Below are positions 1 to 8,999 of a stretch of 64,000 nt of DNA, piece by piece (positions within the stretch are counted from its first letter, which is position 1; the number at the start of each line of letters is the position of its first letter). The stretch spans positions 1,736,001-1,800,000 of the forward strand of contig NZ_CP053939.1 in the NCBI RefSeq assembly GCF_013267835.1, written 5' to 3'. The notes under the pieces were generated by a model. It searched no databases. It was not told the origin of the DNA and saw nothing but the letters and a program-made list of their open reading frames with translations. Position numbers and translations under genes: made by a program. The DNA comes from Neisseria mucosa (GTDB taxonomy: Bacteria > Pseudomonadota > Gammaproteobacteria > Burkholderiales > Neisseriaceae).

Positions 1-70
1 AACCTGCGGCGGCGATGGCTTTCAAGGCGGCGGCGGCAAAATCGGGCGTACCGGCAAAGATGACTTTCAT
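1..70 (-). CDS. fmt: Methionyl-tRNA formyltransferase, N-terminal fragment
   Basis: Only the first 23 codons lie in the window; the gene runs off the left edge. The start ATG is at 70 and the peptide begins MKVIFAGTPDFAAAAL, the typical Fmt opening (formyl-transferase Rossmann fold with the conserved GTPDFA). Fmt formylates Met-tRNAi with 10-formyl-tetrahydrofolate so that translation can start with fMet. It lies directly downstream of def, whose product later removes that formyl group; the def-fmt pairing is widespread in bacteria. Identification rests on the short N-terminus plus this context. Confidence 0.9.
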   Translation of the reverse strand, partial: MKVIFAGTPDFAAAALKAIAAAG

Positions 71-129
71 GTTGTGTCCTTGTGGAAATGGTTTGAATGG
101 GCGCGTTGGGCAAACTGTTTCAGCTGAAA

Positions 130-189
130 AGGCCGTCTGAAAGATTGAAAACCGAAGTCTGCCTTCTGTTTTGTCTTTTCAGACGGCCT
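130..189. terminator. Inverted DUS pair between def and fmt
   Basis: Two AG-DUS 12-mers in opposite orientation (130-141 and 178-189) can form a stem with a loop of about 36 bases. The long loop makes it a weaker terminator candidate than the tight DUS hairpins elsewhere in the window. Confidence 0.5.
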
Positions 190-205
190 TTAAGCGATGC
201 TTAGG

Positions 206-709
206 TCAGATGGTGTGTTTCTGACGTTTTTTCAGTTTGGTTTTGATGCGGCCTTGTTTCAGCTGCGACAGGTGTTCGACAAACACGATGCCCATCAGGT
301 GGTCCAATTCGTGCTGCACGCAGATTGCCAACAGGCCGTCTGCTTCCAGTGTGAATTTCTCGCCTTTTTCGTTCAAGGCTTCGACTTTGACGCGCTCGGC
401 ACGGGTTACGGTATCGTAAATGCCCGGCACGGACAGGCAGCCTTCTTCATAAGTCGTCTCGCCGTCTTTTTCGACAATGACGGGGTTGATGAACACGCGC
501 GGCTCGCTGCGGTCTTCGGTCAAATCCATCACGACGATGCGCTCGTGTACGTCAACCTGAGTGGCCGCCAAGCCGATACCGCGTGCTTCGTACATGGTTT
601 CAAACATATCGGCAACCAATGTCTGGATGCGCTCGTCGATTTTTTCAACAGGTTTGGCGACCGTGTGCAAACGCTCGTCAGGGTATTGGAGGATGTTCAG
701 TAAAGCCAT
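206..709 (-). CDS. def: Peptide deformylase
   Basis: Def removes the N-formyl group from nascent proteins in the cytoplasm using a metal ion (normally Fe2+). The 167-residue protein has all three family motifs: GIGLAATQV (about 44-52), EGCLSVP with metal ligand Cys91, and QHELDH (132-137) with metal ligands His133 and His137 and catalytic Glu134. Length is normal. It is followed on the same strand by fmt and is divergent from the LysM gene starting at 944, with about 230 bases of shared upstream region. Confidence 0.97.
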   Translation of the reverse strand: MALLNILQYPDERLHTVAKPVEKIDERIQTLVADMFETMYEARGIGLAATQVDVHERIVVMDLTEDRSEPRVFINPVIVEKDGETTYEEGCLSVPGIYDTVTRAERVKVEALNEKGEKFTLEADGLLAICVQHELDHLMGIVFVEHLSQLKQGRIKTKLKKRQKHTI

Positions 710-943
710 AATATTCTCGTTTTATAAAGCTGATGTGTGATTTTCATACAGATTTGGTTTCCGCCGCCACAATCTCCTGTCATGACAGCAACATTCAATG
801 CTAAAATAACGCCGAAAAATGTTAAGATAGCGCGACAGAGGCCGTTCGTTATCGTATTGACGGATGGGCGGCAGTTTCGCAAACTCCAGCCTTCTCTGTT
901 TATCATCTGAAGACAAACCAAACCGATTTCAAGGGGAACGGTT

Positions 944-2209
944 ATGCAACAACGTATTATAACCCTGCTTTGCATGGCAGGCATGGCTATTTCTGCCCAC
1001 ACTCAGGCAGCTTCTTTAAAAATCCGCCCCAATGCGCCGCAACGCTACGTCGTTAAAAACGGCGATACCTTGTGGGGTATTTCCGGCAAATATCTGTACA
1101 GCCCGTGGCAATGGAACCGCCTTTGGGGCGCCAACCGCAACGCCATCCGCAATCCGCACCTGATCTATCCGGGGCAGGTGTTGGTTTTACGCTACGTCAA
1201 CGGCCAGCCGCGACTGGGTTTTGAACACGCCCAAACCCGTTCAGACGGCATTCCCGTGATCAAACTGCATCCGCGCGTACGCGAAACTTCCGGCTACGGT
1301 ATTCCGACTGTCAACGTCAACCTCTACCGTATGTTCATGAAACATCCGCAGATTATCGCTCCGGAAGAAACCGCCAACGCGCCGCGCCTGATTGCGGGCC
1401 CCGACAACCGCGTCCTCTACACGCAAGGCAACCGCGTGTACGCATACGGCCTGACCGAACCCGGCCGCTACCTGACCTACCGCGTCAATAAAAATATCAC
1501 TGATCCGGAAACCGGCAAATTCCTCGGCCAAGAAGTCGTGTTCAGCGGCATCGCCAACACGCTGCCTTACACCGACTCCGCATTGGAACACCGTACCCGC
1601 GCTTCTGACGAAAAACTCAAAAGCAACGAGTATTACACCCAAGTCAACAAAGTCATGAAGCTGCGCACCCAGTCCGCGCAACCTTTGGTTATCGAAGAAG
1701 CCGTTTCCGAAATCCGCAAAGACGACTATCTGCTGAAACTGCCCGAAGGCCTCGACAGCTTCAACGTGATGCCTCACGCCCCTGCCCGTCCGATTCAGGC
1801 CAAAGTCGTTTCCATCTTCGACGGCGTGGGCGAAGCCGGCCAGTTCCAAACCATTACGTTGGATAAAGGCGAACTCGACGGCTTGGACAAAGGCACGGTG
1901 GTCAGCCTCTACAAACGTGGCCGCCAAGTCCGTGTGAATCTGTCCAACAACCTGATTCGCAAGCCGAAAGACAAAGATACGGTTGAATTGGTTTCCATTC
2001 CGGCGGAAGAAATCGGTTTGGCAATGGTGTACCGCACATCCGACCATCTGGCCTCCGCCATTATTTTGGAAAGCCTGAACAGCGTTTCCATCGGCGATAC
2101 CGCCTCCGAACCCGGCCGCGATTTGGACAATATGGCCGATGAAAAAACCATGGACAAACCGGCCGAAGACGAACAGGAAAGAGAAATCGAACTGGAAGTC
2201 CGCAGCTGA
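944..2209 (+). CDS. tsaP: LysM-domain protein, probable type IV pilus secretin-associated protein TsaP
   Basis: The 421-residue exported protein has a Sec signal peptide (about 1-22, ending HTQA) and a LysM domain at about 35-82 (VVKNGDTLWGI through HLIYPGQVL), which binds peptidoglycan. A long C-terminal part with no other obvious motif ends in an acidic tail. TsaP anchors the PilQ secretin ring to the cell wall and has an N-terminal LysM followed by a FlgT-like C-terminal region; length and layout fit. A GGGG ribosome site precedes the ATG. It is divergent from def. The LysM call is seen directly; the TsaP name is inferred from architecture and my recollection that the neisserial gene sits beside def/fmt. 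Confidence 0.75.
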   Translation: MQQRIITLLCMAGMAISAHTQAASLKIRPNAPQRYVVKNGDTLWGISGKYLYSPWQWNRLWGANRNAIRNPHLIYPGQVLVLRYVNGQPRLGFEHAQTRSDGIPVIKLHPRVRETSGYGIPTVNVNLYRMFMKHPQIIAPEETANAPRLIAGPDNRVLYTQGNRVYAYGLTEPGRYLTYRVNKNITDPETGKFLGQEVVFSGIANTLPYTDSALEHRTRASDEKLKSNEYYTQVNKVMKLRTQSAQPLVIEEAVSEIRKDDYLLKLPEGLDSFNVMPHAPARPIQAKVVSIFDGVGEAGQFQTITLDKGELDGLDKGTVVSLYKRGRQVRVNLSNNLIRKPKDKDTVELVSIPAEEIGLAMVYRTSDHLASAIILESLNSVSIGDTASEPGRDLDNMADEKTMDKPAEDEQEREIELEVRS

Positions 2210-2241
2210 TTGAGCTTTTTTAGCAGCGATTCGGCAAACAA

Positions 2242-2275
2242 AGGCCGTCTGAAAACCTGTTTTTTCAGACGGCCT
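2242..2275 (+). terminator. DUS hairpin terminator after tsaP
   Basis: Inverted AG-DUS pair (2242-2253 / 2264-2275) with a short loop and a T-run after the second arm, 32 bases after the tsaP stop. Confidence 0.8.
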
Positions 2276-2474
2276 TTTGATTGTTGCCCATCAAAATAAA
2301 TAAAATCTGTAACACGCCGTTTTAAAGCGCAAACAATATCCCATGTCTTCAGCTATTTATCGGCTATCCCCTTTTCTATTGTCTTGCCGTTCTGCCATTC
2401 CAATCAGCAATATAGAAACCCTAACACGCTATTTATTGCCTATTGATTGTTTCATCTATTCCTGCTAATCAAAA

Positions 2475-2501
2475 AGGCCGTCTGAAATCTTCAGACGGCC
2501 T
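2475..2501. terminator. Bidirectional DUS hairpin after fadL
   Basis: Inverted AG-DUS pair with a 3-base loop, A-run on the left and T-run on the right, so it can stop transcription in both directions. It lies 24 bases past the fadL stop. The 2280-2470 stretch to its left is AT-rich and shows no gene. Confidence 0.8.
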
Positions 2502-2524
2502 TTTTATCCACCACTCAAATCCGA

Positions 2525-3940
2525 TTATTTAAATTTATAAGTGTATTGCAAGCCCAAGATGTCCGCTTTGTTTTTGAAGCGGGCAGAGGATGCACCGCGG
2601 CTGTCTACGTCGTTGCCGCTGGCTTTGCCGGTACGGTAAACCGTGTCATTGATGTGGATATGGCTGTACGCCGCATCGATCACATGGTTTTTACCCAGTT
2701 GATATTTAGCGCCGACGGAGAACCAGATACGGTTGCCGTCAGGTAGGCTGTTCATGCGGTCTTCAGCACTTTTAACCGGTGATTTGTCGAAAGCGATACC
2801 GGCACGCAGTTGCAATGGTTCGGTAACTTGGTAAGAGCCGCCGAATGCAACTTTATAAGTGTTGCGCCAGTTAGGCGTAATGACGGTACGGTCAGATTTG
2901 CCGTTGACAACGTTTTTGGTATTTTCAAACACCAGCTCGGCTTTGTTAAAGCGGCTATGACGCGTCCAGGTCACATCGCCGAACAAATTGGTTTTGTCGG
3001 TGGCGCGGTACATACCGTGAACAGACAAAGACTCAGGCGTGACGATTTTGACGCTGGCTTTTTCGTTCGGCACATAACCGCGTGCAGCCATTGCACCCAA
3101 ATCCCAAGCACGTTTTGCATATGCGCCGTCTGCTTCCCAATCGGCAGTGCCTTTCAGCGTATGCGATACTTTGGAACGATAGTTCACACCCACGCGTGCG
3201 CGGTCGTTAATGTCCCACATCCACGCCAGTTGGTAGCCGAAGCCCCAATCATGGCCTTTTACATCGGCATGACCGTCAGCTTTGCCGGTCGCATCGACAG
3301 CAACGGGACGGCCTGCTTGACGGGAAGCCAAGCCGCTGGCCAACTGGCTGATGGCGCCGGAAGCGTCCCAGTCGGAGTATTTACGCAATTCGGCTTTGGA
3401 ATATTGGGCAATCAAACCGGCACCGACGGCGTGCTGCTCATTCAGTTTCCATGCGACTACCGGCTCGATGGCGATGGTGGTCAAACCCAGTTTGTTGATG
3501 TTGTGGCGCAACACGGAATCTTTTTCATATTCGGTTGCAGAGCCGAAAGGAACGTACACACCCAAACCCAAAGTTACATCGTCGCTGGCTTTGTACGCGC
3601 CATAAACGTGCGGAGCAACGGTGGTTTCAGTAATTTTGCCGCCGGTCGAGCCGCTGACATCGGCACCCGTGCGGAAGTGTTTCGCAGATTCCGCCTCATA
3701 GTGAATGCTTGGGAAAACGATATTGGCGTTGACGGAAATTTGGCTGCTGTCAATTTTGCTCAAACCGGCCGGGTTGTAGAAAATGGTTGATGCATCGGCG
3801 GCTTCGGCGGCGGCGGCGTTGGCCGTGCCTTGTGCGTTAACGGATTGTGTGCCGAAGTGGTAGCCGGAGGCTTGGACGGCGGTAGATAACAGTGCTGCGC
3901 TTAAAATAAATGCTGTTTTTTTCAGATTGAAATGAATCAT
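2525..3940 (-). CDS. fadL: FadL/OmpP1-family outer membrane transport protein
   Basis: The 471-residue protein has a Sec signal peptide (about 1-24, ending VQA) followed by a mature N-terminus starting SGYHFGTQSVNAQGTANAA. It carries the FadL signature DASTIFYNPAGL near residues 50-60, and it ends in an aromatic-rich beta-strand (YTYKFK) typical of outer-membrane barrels. FadL proteins are 14-strand barrels that let long-chain fatty acids or other hydrophobic compounds cross the outer membrane; the neisserial substrate cannot be read from sequence. It appears to be a single-gene unit, with a lone DUS at about 3974 upstream. Confidence 0.92.
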   Translation of the reverse strand: MIHFNLKKTAFILSAALLSTAVQASGYHFGTQSVNAQGTANAAAAEAADASTIFYNPAGLSKIDSSQISVNANIVFPSIHYEAESAKHFRTGADVSGSTGGKITETTVAPHVYGAYKASDDVTLGLGVYVPFGSATEYEKDSVLRHNINKLGLTTIAIEPVVAWKLNEQHAVGAGLIAQYSKAELRKYSDWDASGAISQLASGLASRQAGRPVAVDATGKADGHADVKGHDWGFGYQLAWMWDINDRARVGVNYRSKVSHTLKGTADWEADGAYAKRAWDLGAMAARGYVPNEKASVKIVTPESLSVHGMYRATDKTNLFGDVTWTRHSRFNKAELVFENTKNVVNGKSDRTVITPNWRNTYKVAFGGSYQVTEPLQLRAGIAFDKSPVKSAEDRMNSLPDGNRIWFSVGAKYQLGKNHVIDAAYSHIHINDTVYRTGKASGNDVDSRGASSARFKNKADILGLQYTYKFK

Positions 3941-4065
3941 TTTGGTTTACCGTGAAAGTAGCGGACAAAGAAAAAGGCCGTCTGAAACGTCCTTTATTGA
4001 TTTAGTATAGGCACTCAATTCTATACTACATCATTATTTTTGCCTAATCTTTTCTTTTTTTACAC

Positions 4066-4093
4066 AAAAAAAGCAGGCTAAAACAGCCTGCTT
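4066..4093 (-). terminator. Intrinsic terminator of pyk
   Basis: Read on the minus strand: a perfect 9-bp stem AAGCAGGCT / AGCCTGCTT with a 5-base loop, then a run of T (4065-4070). It starts just past the pyk stop and is not DUS-based, unlike most terminators in the window. Confidence 0.88.
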
Positions 4094-4116
4094 TTCCAAT
4101 CATCGGATCACTGCAA

Positions 4117-5589
4117 TTATTTAACCTGCAACACTTCCAGCGTATTGGTCGAACCGGATTCGCGCATTTTCGAACCGCTGGTGATAATGTATTGGTCGCC
4201 GCTTTGGAGGATTTTGTGTTCTACCAACATGGCTTCCACTTCGTTCAGCGCGGTATCGTGGTCGGTACTGGTTGCCAAAATCAACGGACGCACACCGCGG
4301 TACATCGCCATACGACGTTGCGCTGAAACACTCGGCGTCAGGGCAAAAATCGGCAGAGTGATGTTGTGGCGGCTGACTTCGAAGGCGGTCGAACCGCTTT
4401 CAGTCAGGGCAACAATGGCTTTGGCGTGAACCGCGCGCGCCACGCTGACCGCACCGCCGGCAATCGCCAAGTTGGTGCTGACGGCTTCGGGATACTCGAC
4501 CTGTTCGGCAACACCGTTGAGCGAATCTTGTTCTTTTTCCGCAGCCGCACAAATAATCGCCATTTGGCTGACGGTTTCAAACGGATACGCGCCGACGGCG
4601 GTTTCGGCGGAACACATCACCGCATCGGTACCGTCCAATACCGCGTTGGCCACGTCGCTGACTTCCGCGCGGGTCGGTACAGGGTTGGTAATCATCGATT
4701 CCATCATTTGGGTTGCGGTAATGCTGAAGCGGCGCAACTCACGGGCGCGGCGGATCATTCGTTTTTGCAGGGCAGGTACGGCGGCATGGCCGACTTCCAC
4801 TGCCAAGTCGCCGCGGGCAACCATAATACCGTCGCTGGCAAGGATGATTTCGTCCAGGTTTTCAATGGCTTCTACGCGCTCGATTTTGGAAACCAAACCG
4901 GGGCGTACGGCGGTGCTGCCTTTCATTTCTTCTTCGACTTTGGCGCGTGCGATGTGCAAATCTTCGGCAGATTTCACAAAGCTGATGGCCAAGTAGTCGC
5001 AACCGATGGCAATCGCGGTTTTCAAGTCGCGGAAGTCTTTTTCGGTCAATGCACCGGCAGACAGGCCGCCGCCGCGTTTGTTGATACCTTTGTTACTTTT
5101 CAGCACATGGCTGTTTTCTACCCTTGTAATAATCTTACTTCCTTCAACCGCTTCAACGGTCAAAGTCAACAGGCCGTCGTCCAGCCACAAAACATCGCCG
5201 GCAGCAACGTCATTCGGCAAATCGCGGTAGTCCAAACCCACCGCTTCGCGTGTGCCTTCGCCTTCAAGTGCGGCATCAAGAACCAGCGTTTCGCCTTTGT
5301 TCAATTCGATGCTGCCGCCAGCAATTTTGCCCACGCGGATTTTAGGCCCTTGCAAGTCGGCAAGAATGGCGATTTCCTGACCCGCACGTTTCGAGGCTTC
5401 GCGTACGATACGGGCATTTTCTTCATGGAACTCCGGCGTACCGTGGCTGAAATTGAAACGGACGACATTAAGGCCGCCGACACGGATCATGTCTTCCAAC
5501 AATTGTACATTGTTGCTGCCCGGACCCAGTGTGGCGACAATTTTGGTATTGTGGCTGATACGGGTTAAATCACGTTGCAATTGGCTCAT
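4117..5589 (-). CDS. pyk: Pyruvate kinase
   Basis: Converts phosphoenolpyruvate and ADP to pyruvate and ATP, the last step of glycolysis. I take ATG 5589 (protein starts MSQLQRDLTRI, 490 residues) because an AGGAAAGGACG ribosome site lies just upstream; the longer open frame to 5616 has none. Visible motifs: TKIVATLGPGS at the N-terminus, VVRFNFSHG, active-site region LAISFVKSAED, and metal-binding VARGDLAVEVG; a C-terminal allosteric domain is present. The spelling IMVARGDLAVEV is close to the PROSITE pattern. Single-gene unit with its own intrinsic terminator. Confidence 0.96.
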   Translation of the reverse strand: MSQLQRDLTRISHNTKIVATLGPGSNNVQLLEDMIRVGGLNVVRFNFSHGTPEFHEENARIVREASKRAGQEIAILADLQGPKIRVGKIAGGSIELNKGETLVLDAALEGEGTREAVGLDYRDLPNDVAAGDVLWLDDGLLTLTVEAVEGSKIITRVENSHVLKSNKGINKRGGGLSAGALTEKDFRDLKTAIAIGCDYLAISFVKSAEDLHIARAKVEEEMKGSTAVRPGLVSKIERVEAIENLDEIILASDGIMVARGDLAVEVGHAAVPALQKRMIRRARELRRFSITATQMMESMITNPVPTRAEVSDVANAVLDGTDAVMCSAETAVGAYPFETVSQMAIICAAAEKEQDSLNGVAEQVEYPEAVSTNLAIAGGAVSVARAVHAKAIVALTESGSTAFEVSRHNITLPIFALTPSVSAQRRMAMYRGVRPLILATSTDHDTALNEVEAMLVEHKILQSGDQYIITSGSKMRESGSTNTLEVLQVK

Positions 5590-5810
5590 GTAAACGTCCT
5601 TTCCTGTTGATTTCACGTTTGATAATGAAGAGGATTGTACTCTTAATGCAATAATGTTGGCGTAAAATTACATCATTTTCTGACTTAAACTAAATTTATT
5701 TTTGCATTAACCTACTTTCCTATCGGATACAATATACCCTCACGTCGTCATGTTTAATTTTCAGACGGCCTCACTCATACGAATAGAATACTGAAATATC
5801 CGACCGATCC

Positions 5811-6314
5811 ATGAAACGTTTTTTAACTCCTCTACCCATCGGCATCGTTTTGGCCGACCTGATATACGGTTTCGTCCTGAATGTGATGCAAGGCTTAAAC
5901 TTGCAACAAACTGCATCCAACCAGTCCGGCACGCTTTCCGTTACGCCCGACATCGCCTTCAACAGCCTGCAAATCGTCGCCAACGGCGGCATGGTCTGCA
6001 TCATCGGCTTCGGTTTGATTGTTTTGTTCCAACTCAACCGCGCCGTATTGCGCCGACAAATACTGCCCATCGGTATTTTCCGAACCCTCGGCCTGTTGGC
6101 TGTTTTGGCTTTCAGCATTTCGTCTTTGTGGGAATGGTTGCATGCCGCTTTGTCGCTGCTTTCCGGCCGCAATGTTTTAAACTTCAGCAACCCGCGTTAT
6201 CTGGTTACCGCAGCCTGCATGCCCATTATTGCTTTCTTGTGCATCTTGCGCCTGTACAATTGGTATCGCCTGCATCGGACTGTTGCCACCGACGATACCT
6301 CCGCTACCTTCTAA
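5811..6314 (+). CDS. Hypothetical integral membrane protein
   Basis: I do not recognise this 167-residue protein. It has about four hydrophobic segments: 8-26, 58-80, 98-118 and 140-157. A Gln/Asn/Ser-rich stretch lies after the first helix, and short charged loops (LNRAVLRRQ, YNWYRLHR) suggest a cytoplasmic side. The ribosome site in front of the ATG is weak, and a single DUS lies about 50 bases upstream. It stands alone between pyk (divergent) and a DUS terminator. Confidence 0.75.
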   Translation: MKRFLTPLPIGIVLADLIYGFVLNVMQGLNLQQTASNQSGTLSVTPDIAFNSLQIVANGGMVCIIGFGLIVLFQLNRAVLRRQILPIGIFRTLGLLAVLAFSISSLWEWLHAALSLLSGRNVLNFSNPRYLVTAACMPIIAFLCILRLYNWYRLHRTVATDDTSATF

Positions 6315-6327
6315 TCAAGCTGCAAAA

Positions 6328-6365
6328 AGGCCGTCTGAAACAGAAAAACCTATTTCAGACGGCCT
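6328..6365 (+). terminator. DUS hairpin between convergent genes
   Basis: Inverted AG-DUS pair (6328-6339 / 6354-6365) between the membrane protein gene and the convergent small lipoprotein gene; it can serve both. Confidence 0.75.
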
Positions 6366-6379
6366 TGTCATTATATGCC

Positions 6380-6508
6380 TCAACGTTGATGGCTGGTTTC
6401 TACACCAGCCTTAATCTCGCCATACATTTGCGAGCTGCCTTGCCCGCTGCCTGATGCGCAGGCCGCCAAACTCAGTGCTAAAACAGCCGCAGTCAAAATC
6501 TTCAACAT
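6380..6508 (-). CDS. Small lipoprotein (42 aa)
   Basis: The peptide starts MLKILTAAVLALSLAACASG. The hydrophobic segment plus LAAC lipobox predicts a lipoprotein with a mature part of only about 26 residues (rich in Gly, Ser and Gln, ending ETSHQR). The ATG at 6508 has a GAGGAAAT ribosome site just upstream, so I prefer it to the longer open frame from 6565. Size and layout resemble entericidin-like small lipoproteins, but no function can be assigned. Confidence 0.75.
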   Translation of the reverse strand: MLKILTAAVLALSLAACASGSGQGSSQMYGEIKAGVETSHQR

Positions 6509-6531
6509 GGGATTTCCTCTTTCTACAACCA

Positions 6532-7395
6532 TTATTTCGGATCGCAACGGAAATGGTAGGCGCAAATTTCAAATCCGTTTTTGAAGTAGAGACGATGCGC
6601 ATCTGCGCGGTCATGGTTCACATGGACATTCAGATGGATTTTGGTTGCGCCGGTTTCCGCACCGATTTTGCGTACTTCTTCCAACAAGCGCGAAGCATAG
6701 CCTTTTCGGCGGCTTTGAGGCATGGTCACAATGTCGTCAATATGGATGTGGTAACCGCTGGCCAAGTTGTACGCGGCATGGAAACCGCATACGGCTACGG
6801 CATTTTGTTTGCCTTCTTCAAAAATGCCCAACAGGCGGTAGCCGGTTTTACGCTGATGCTCGTTGATTTGTTCGACAAAACGGTGGATATCGGTCAAAGA
6901 AGAACGCAAAATGCTTAATGCCGCAAAAGCGGTCGCAGTTTCTTCCGGCGGAATTTCACGCAATACGCCGACCACAGGCGCGGCAGCTTGAGGCTCGGGC
7001 TGGGTATCGGCCGCTTCCGCACGCTCGGCGGCGTGTTTTTCTTCAATCGCCTGCGCCAACAAAACGCGCTCGACCGGCACTTCGCCCTGCTGCTTGCTTT
7101 CCTGCTCTTTGAGTAAGGCTTTGCAGTCAATCACGCGCAAATCGTTATCCGCTGCAAAATCCATCAAGAAACGGAACATTTGCGGATTGTCTTCTTCCAG
7201 TTTTTTATCGACTGCCACACAACGGACATTGTCCACCAAAATCGGGCGCACCCAATTCGAATAGGAAAGGCGGTTGTCTTTGGTGAAGGAGGACAAAATA
7301 CCGCACAGGCGCTCCGCCCAGTCGCTTGGTCGGAAAATCTTGCCTTTGCTGGTTGTACCATGGATCACAACTTCATAAGGATTACACACTAACAT
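6532..7395 (-). CDS. DUF3579 domain fused to a GNAT acetyltransferase domain
   Basis: This 287-residue protein has two parts. Residues about 1-98 (from MLVCNPYEVVIHG, with FRPSDWAERLCG and DNDLRVIDCKAL) match the DUF3579 family of beta-proteobacteria as I recall it. A Gln/Glu/Ala-rich linker follows. Residues about 165-287 form a GNAT fold with the acetyl-CoA loop QSRRKGYASRLL and the C-terminal RLYFKNGFEICAYHF typical of the family. I chose ATG 7395 because AGGAAG precedes it; an upstream open extension has no ribosome site. The acetylated substrate is unknown. Confidence 0.8.
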   Translation of the reverse strand: MLVCNPYEVVIHGTTSKGKIFRPSDWAERLCGILSSFTKDNRLSYSNWVRPILVDNVRCVAVDKKLEEDNPQMFRFLMDFAADNDLRVIDCKALLKEQESKQQGEVPVERVLLAQAIEEKHAAERAEAADTQPEPQAAAPVVGVLREIPPEETATAFAALSILRSSLTDIHRFVEQINEHQRKTGYRLLGIFEEGKQNAVAVCGFHAAYNLASGYHIHIDDIVTMPQSRRKGYASRLLEEVRKIGAETGATKIHLNVHVNHDRADAHRLYFKNGFEICAYHFRCDPK

Positions 7396-7618
7396 AAGCA
7401 GCTTCCTGAAAGTAAATGGCTGAAGGAATATTTCGCCGCTGCCGACATCAGAAAAAGTTCCGATACATAGCAACAGATGATTGAAAAAATATCAGTAGGG
7501 TTTTGAACTAAAACAATGATAAAACGGCCTTGCCGATCCTGGCAATCCGTTTCGAATTCTTTGATTATTATACCCGATACGCCTCTTTTTCTTCAAAAAT
7601 CATTTGAAAAATAACAAC

Positions 7619-7657
7619 AGGCCGTCTGAAACCAAGTATTTCGGTTTCAGACGGCCT
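7619..7657. terminator. DUS hairpin
   Basis: Inverted AG-DUS pair (7619-7630 / 7646-7657) just past the stop of the next minus-strand gene; the only recognisable element in the 7400-7670 gap. Confidence 0.7.
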
Positions 7658-7671
7658 GCATATCCTACACA

Positions 7672-8337
7672 TCAATACAACAATTTCTTACGGGGCTTTT
7701 GCTCGCCGCCGGATTTAATTTCCGACAGATTGAAATTCAGTATGCTCAAATCCAAAACGCTTTCTGAAGTGCATTGATCGCCAAAGGCATTTTCATAAGT
7801 GGCTTTCAGTTTCAACACACCGCCAAATGTTTGGTCCGGCAATTCGGCAGCCAGCGCCAACATGCTTGCAAACACGCCGCCATACAATTCGCCCGATGCC
7901 AGCATATCCACGCCGCCGGAAAACATCTCCAAGCGCATAACCGCATCGGCAACCAGCTTGCTCGGCAAGTGATCCGGCAAAGGCTCTACCTCAAAGCGCA
8001 CATTCTTCGCCAAGCCCTTACCGCTATTGCGGACAACCAAAACCAATAAATCTGTTTGCCCGTCAGAACGCTGCAACGTTGCATGCAAAACAGGATGAAT
8101 GCTCTCTTTTTGAATCAGCTGCTCACGGTGCAACATCTTGCTTTTGGCTTTGGATCGCGCAGATACGACGGCCCAAATCAACCAAACCAATGCAACGGCA
8201 GAAATGGCTGTAACCAAAAGGGGAAGATTGGCCAAATAGGCTTGCTGATTAAACCAAACTTGTGCGGCTAAAAATCCGGCAAAGAAAATCAAGACGTATA
8301 AAATTGGGGCAAACCGGCTTTGTATGGATGAGTGCAT
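7672..8337 (-). CDS. Hypothetical protein with two N-terminal membrane helices
   Basis: Not recognised. With ATG 8337 (TAGGAAAA just upstream) the product is 221 residues. Two hydrophobic segments (about 10-28 and 38-60, the second ending LIWAVVSARSK) are followed by a soluble domain rich in beta-strand pattern, with segments LLVLVVRNSGKGLAKNVRFEVEPL and a predicted Ig-like alternation. A positively charged loop after helix 2 suggests the soluble part faces the cytoplasm. An upstream in-frame ATG at 8361 is possible. Confidence 0.7.
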   Translation of the reverse strand: MHSSIQSRFAPILYVLIFFAGFLAAQVWFNQQAYLANLPLLVTAISAVALVWLIWAVVSARSKAKSKMLHREQLIQKESIHPVLHATLQRSDGQTDLLVLVVRNSGKGLAKNVRFEVEPLPDHLPSKLVADAVMRLEMFSGGVDMLASGELYGGVFASMLALAAELPDQTFGGVLKLKATYENAFGDQCTSESVLDLSILNFNLSEIKSGGEQKPRKKLLY

Positions 8338-8530
8338 GAGTTTTCCTACATTTCGTATCATGTTATTAAAAAATAATGCCTTTCGGGCGAATAATGTCAT
8401 CAACCCGGGAGGCATTATTTTAACGTAATTTTAACGCAACTTGGCTTAATATCTTGCTTTTTATCATCTAATGTATCAAGCAAACAACTCAAACTTCGCA
8501 GCCGTGTCTTCAGACGGCCTGAGATTTTTA

Positions 8531-8989
8531 TCAAGCTTCGGCAACCGAATCACGCGAGAAGGTTTTTTCGCAATAATGACATTTCAAACGCGTCTGCCCA
8601 TGATGTGAGCGGACATAAAAACGGCTGATGACCGGCTCGCCATGACTGGCGCAATTGGTATTCGGACAGCGGAATACCTCCGAAATTTCATCCGGCAATG
8701 ATAAATGCTGTTTCTCAACGACCTTAAACCGATCGATTTTGTTGACCACTGCTTCAGGGGCAAATAAAGCCAAACGGTTTGCTGCATTGGCATCCAACCA
8801 TACGCCGCTGATTTTAATAATGTCTTTGCTGCCCTGCGTTTTGCTGGGCAAATTGAAGCCGACCGTTACTGCATTGCCATAATGCAGCAGTTTGAACTGC
8901 CTTAAAATGGCCAAGCCTTTACCGGCAGGAATATGGTCAATGACCGTACCTTGTTCAATCGCTTCCACGCTGAGTTTTGAGTTTTCCAT
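8531..8989 (-). CDS. pyrI: Aspartate carbamoyltransferase regulatory chain
   Basis: PyrI is the regulatory subunit of aspartate transcarbamoylase. It binds CTP/ATP at its N-terminal domain and holds catalytic trimers together through a zinc domain. The 152-residue protein has the N-terminal [18 protein letters not shown] nucleotide-site region and four zinc cysteines at C108, C113, C137 and C140 (CPNTNC and CHYC). It starts 10 bases after the pyrB stop, so the two are cotranscribed as pyrBI, as in enterobacteria; PyrI presence implies the allosteric dodecameric enzyme. Confidence 0.96.
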   Translation of the reverse strand: MENSKLSVEAIEQGTVIDHIPAGKGLAILRQFKLLHYGNAVTVGFNLPSKTQGSKDIIKISGVWLDANAANRLALFAPEAVVNKIDRFKVVEKQHLSLPDEISEVFRCPNTNCASHGEPVISRFYVRSHHGQTRLKCHYCEKTFSRDSVAEA

Positions 8990-8999
8990 CTTTCGCTCC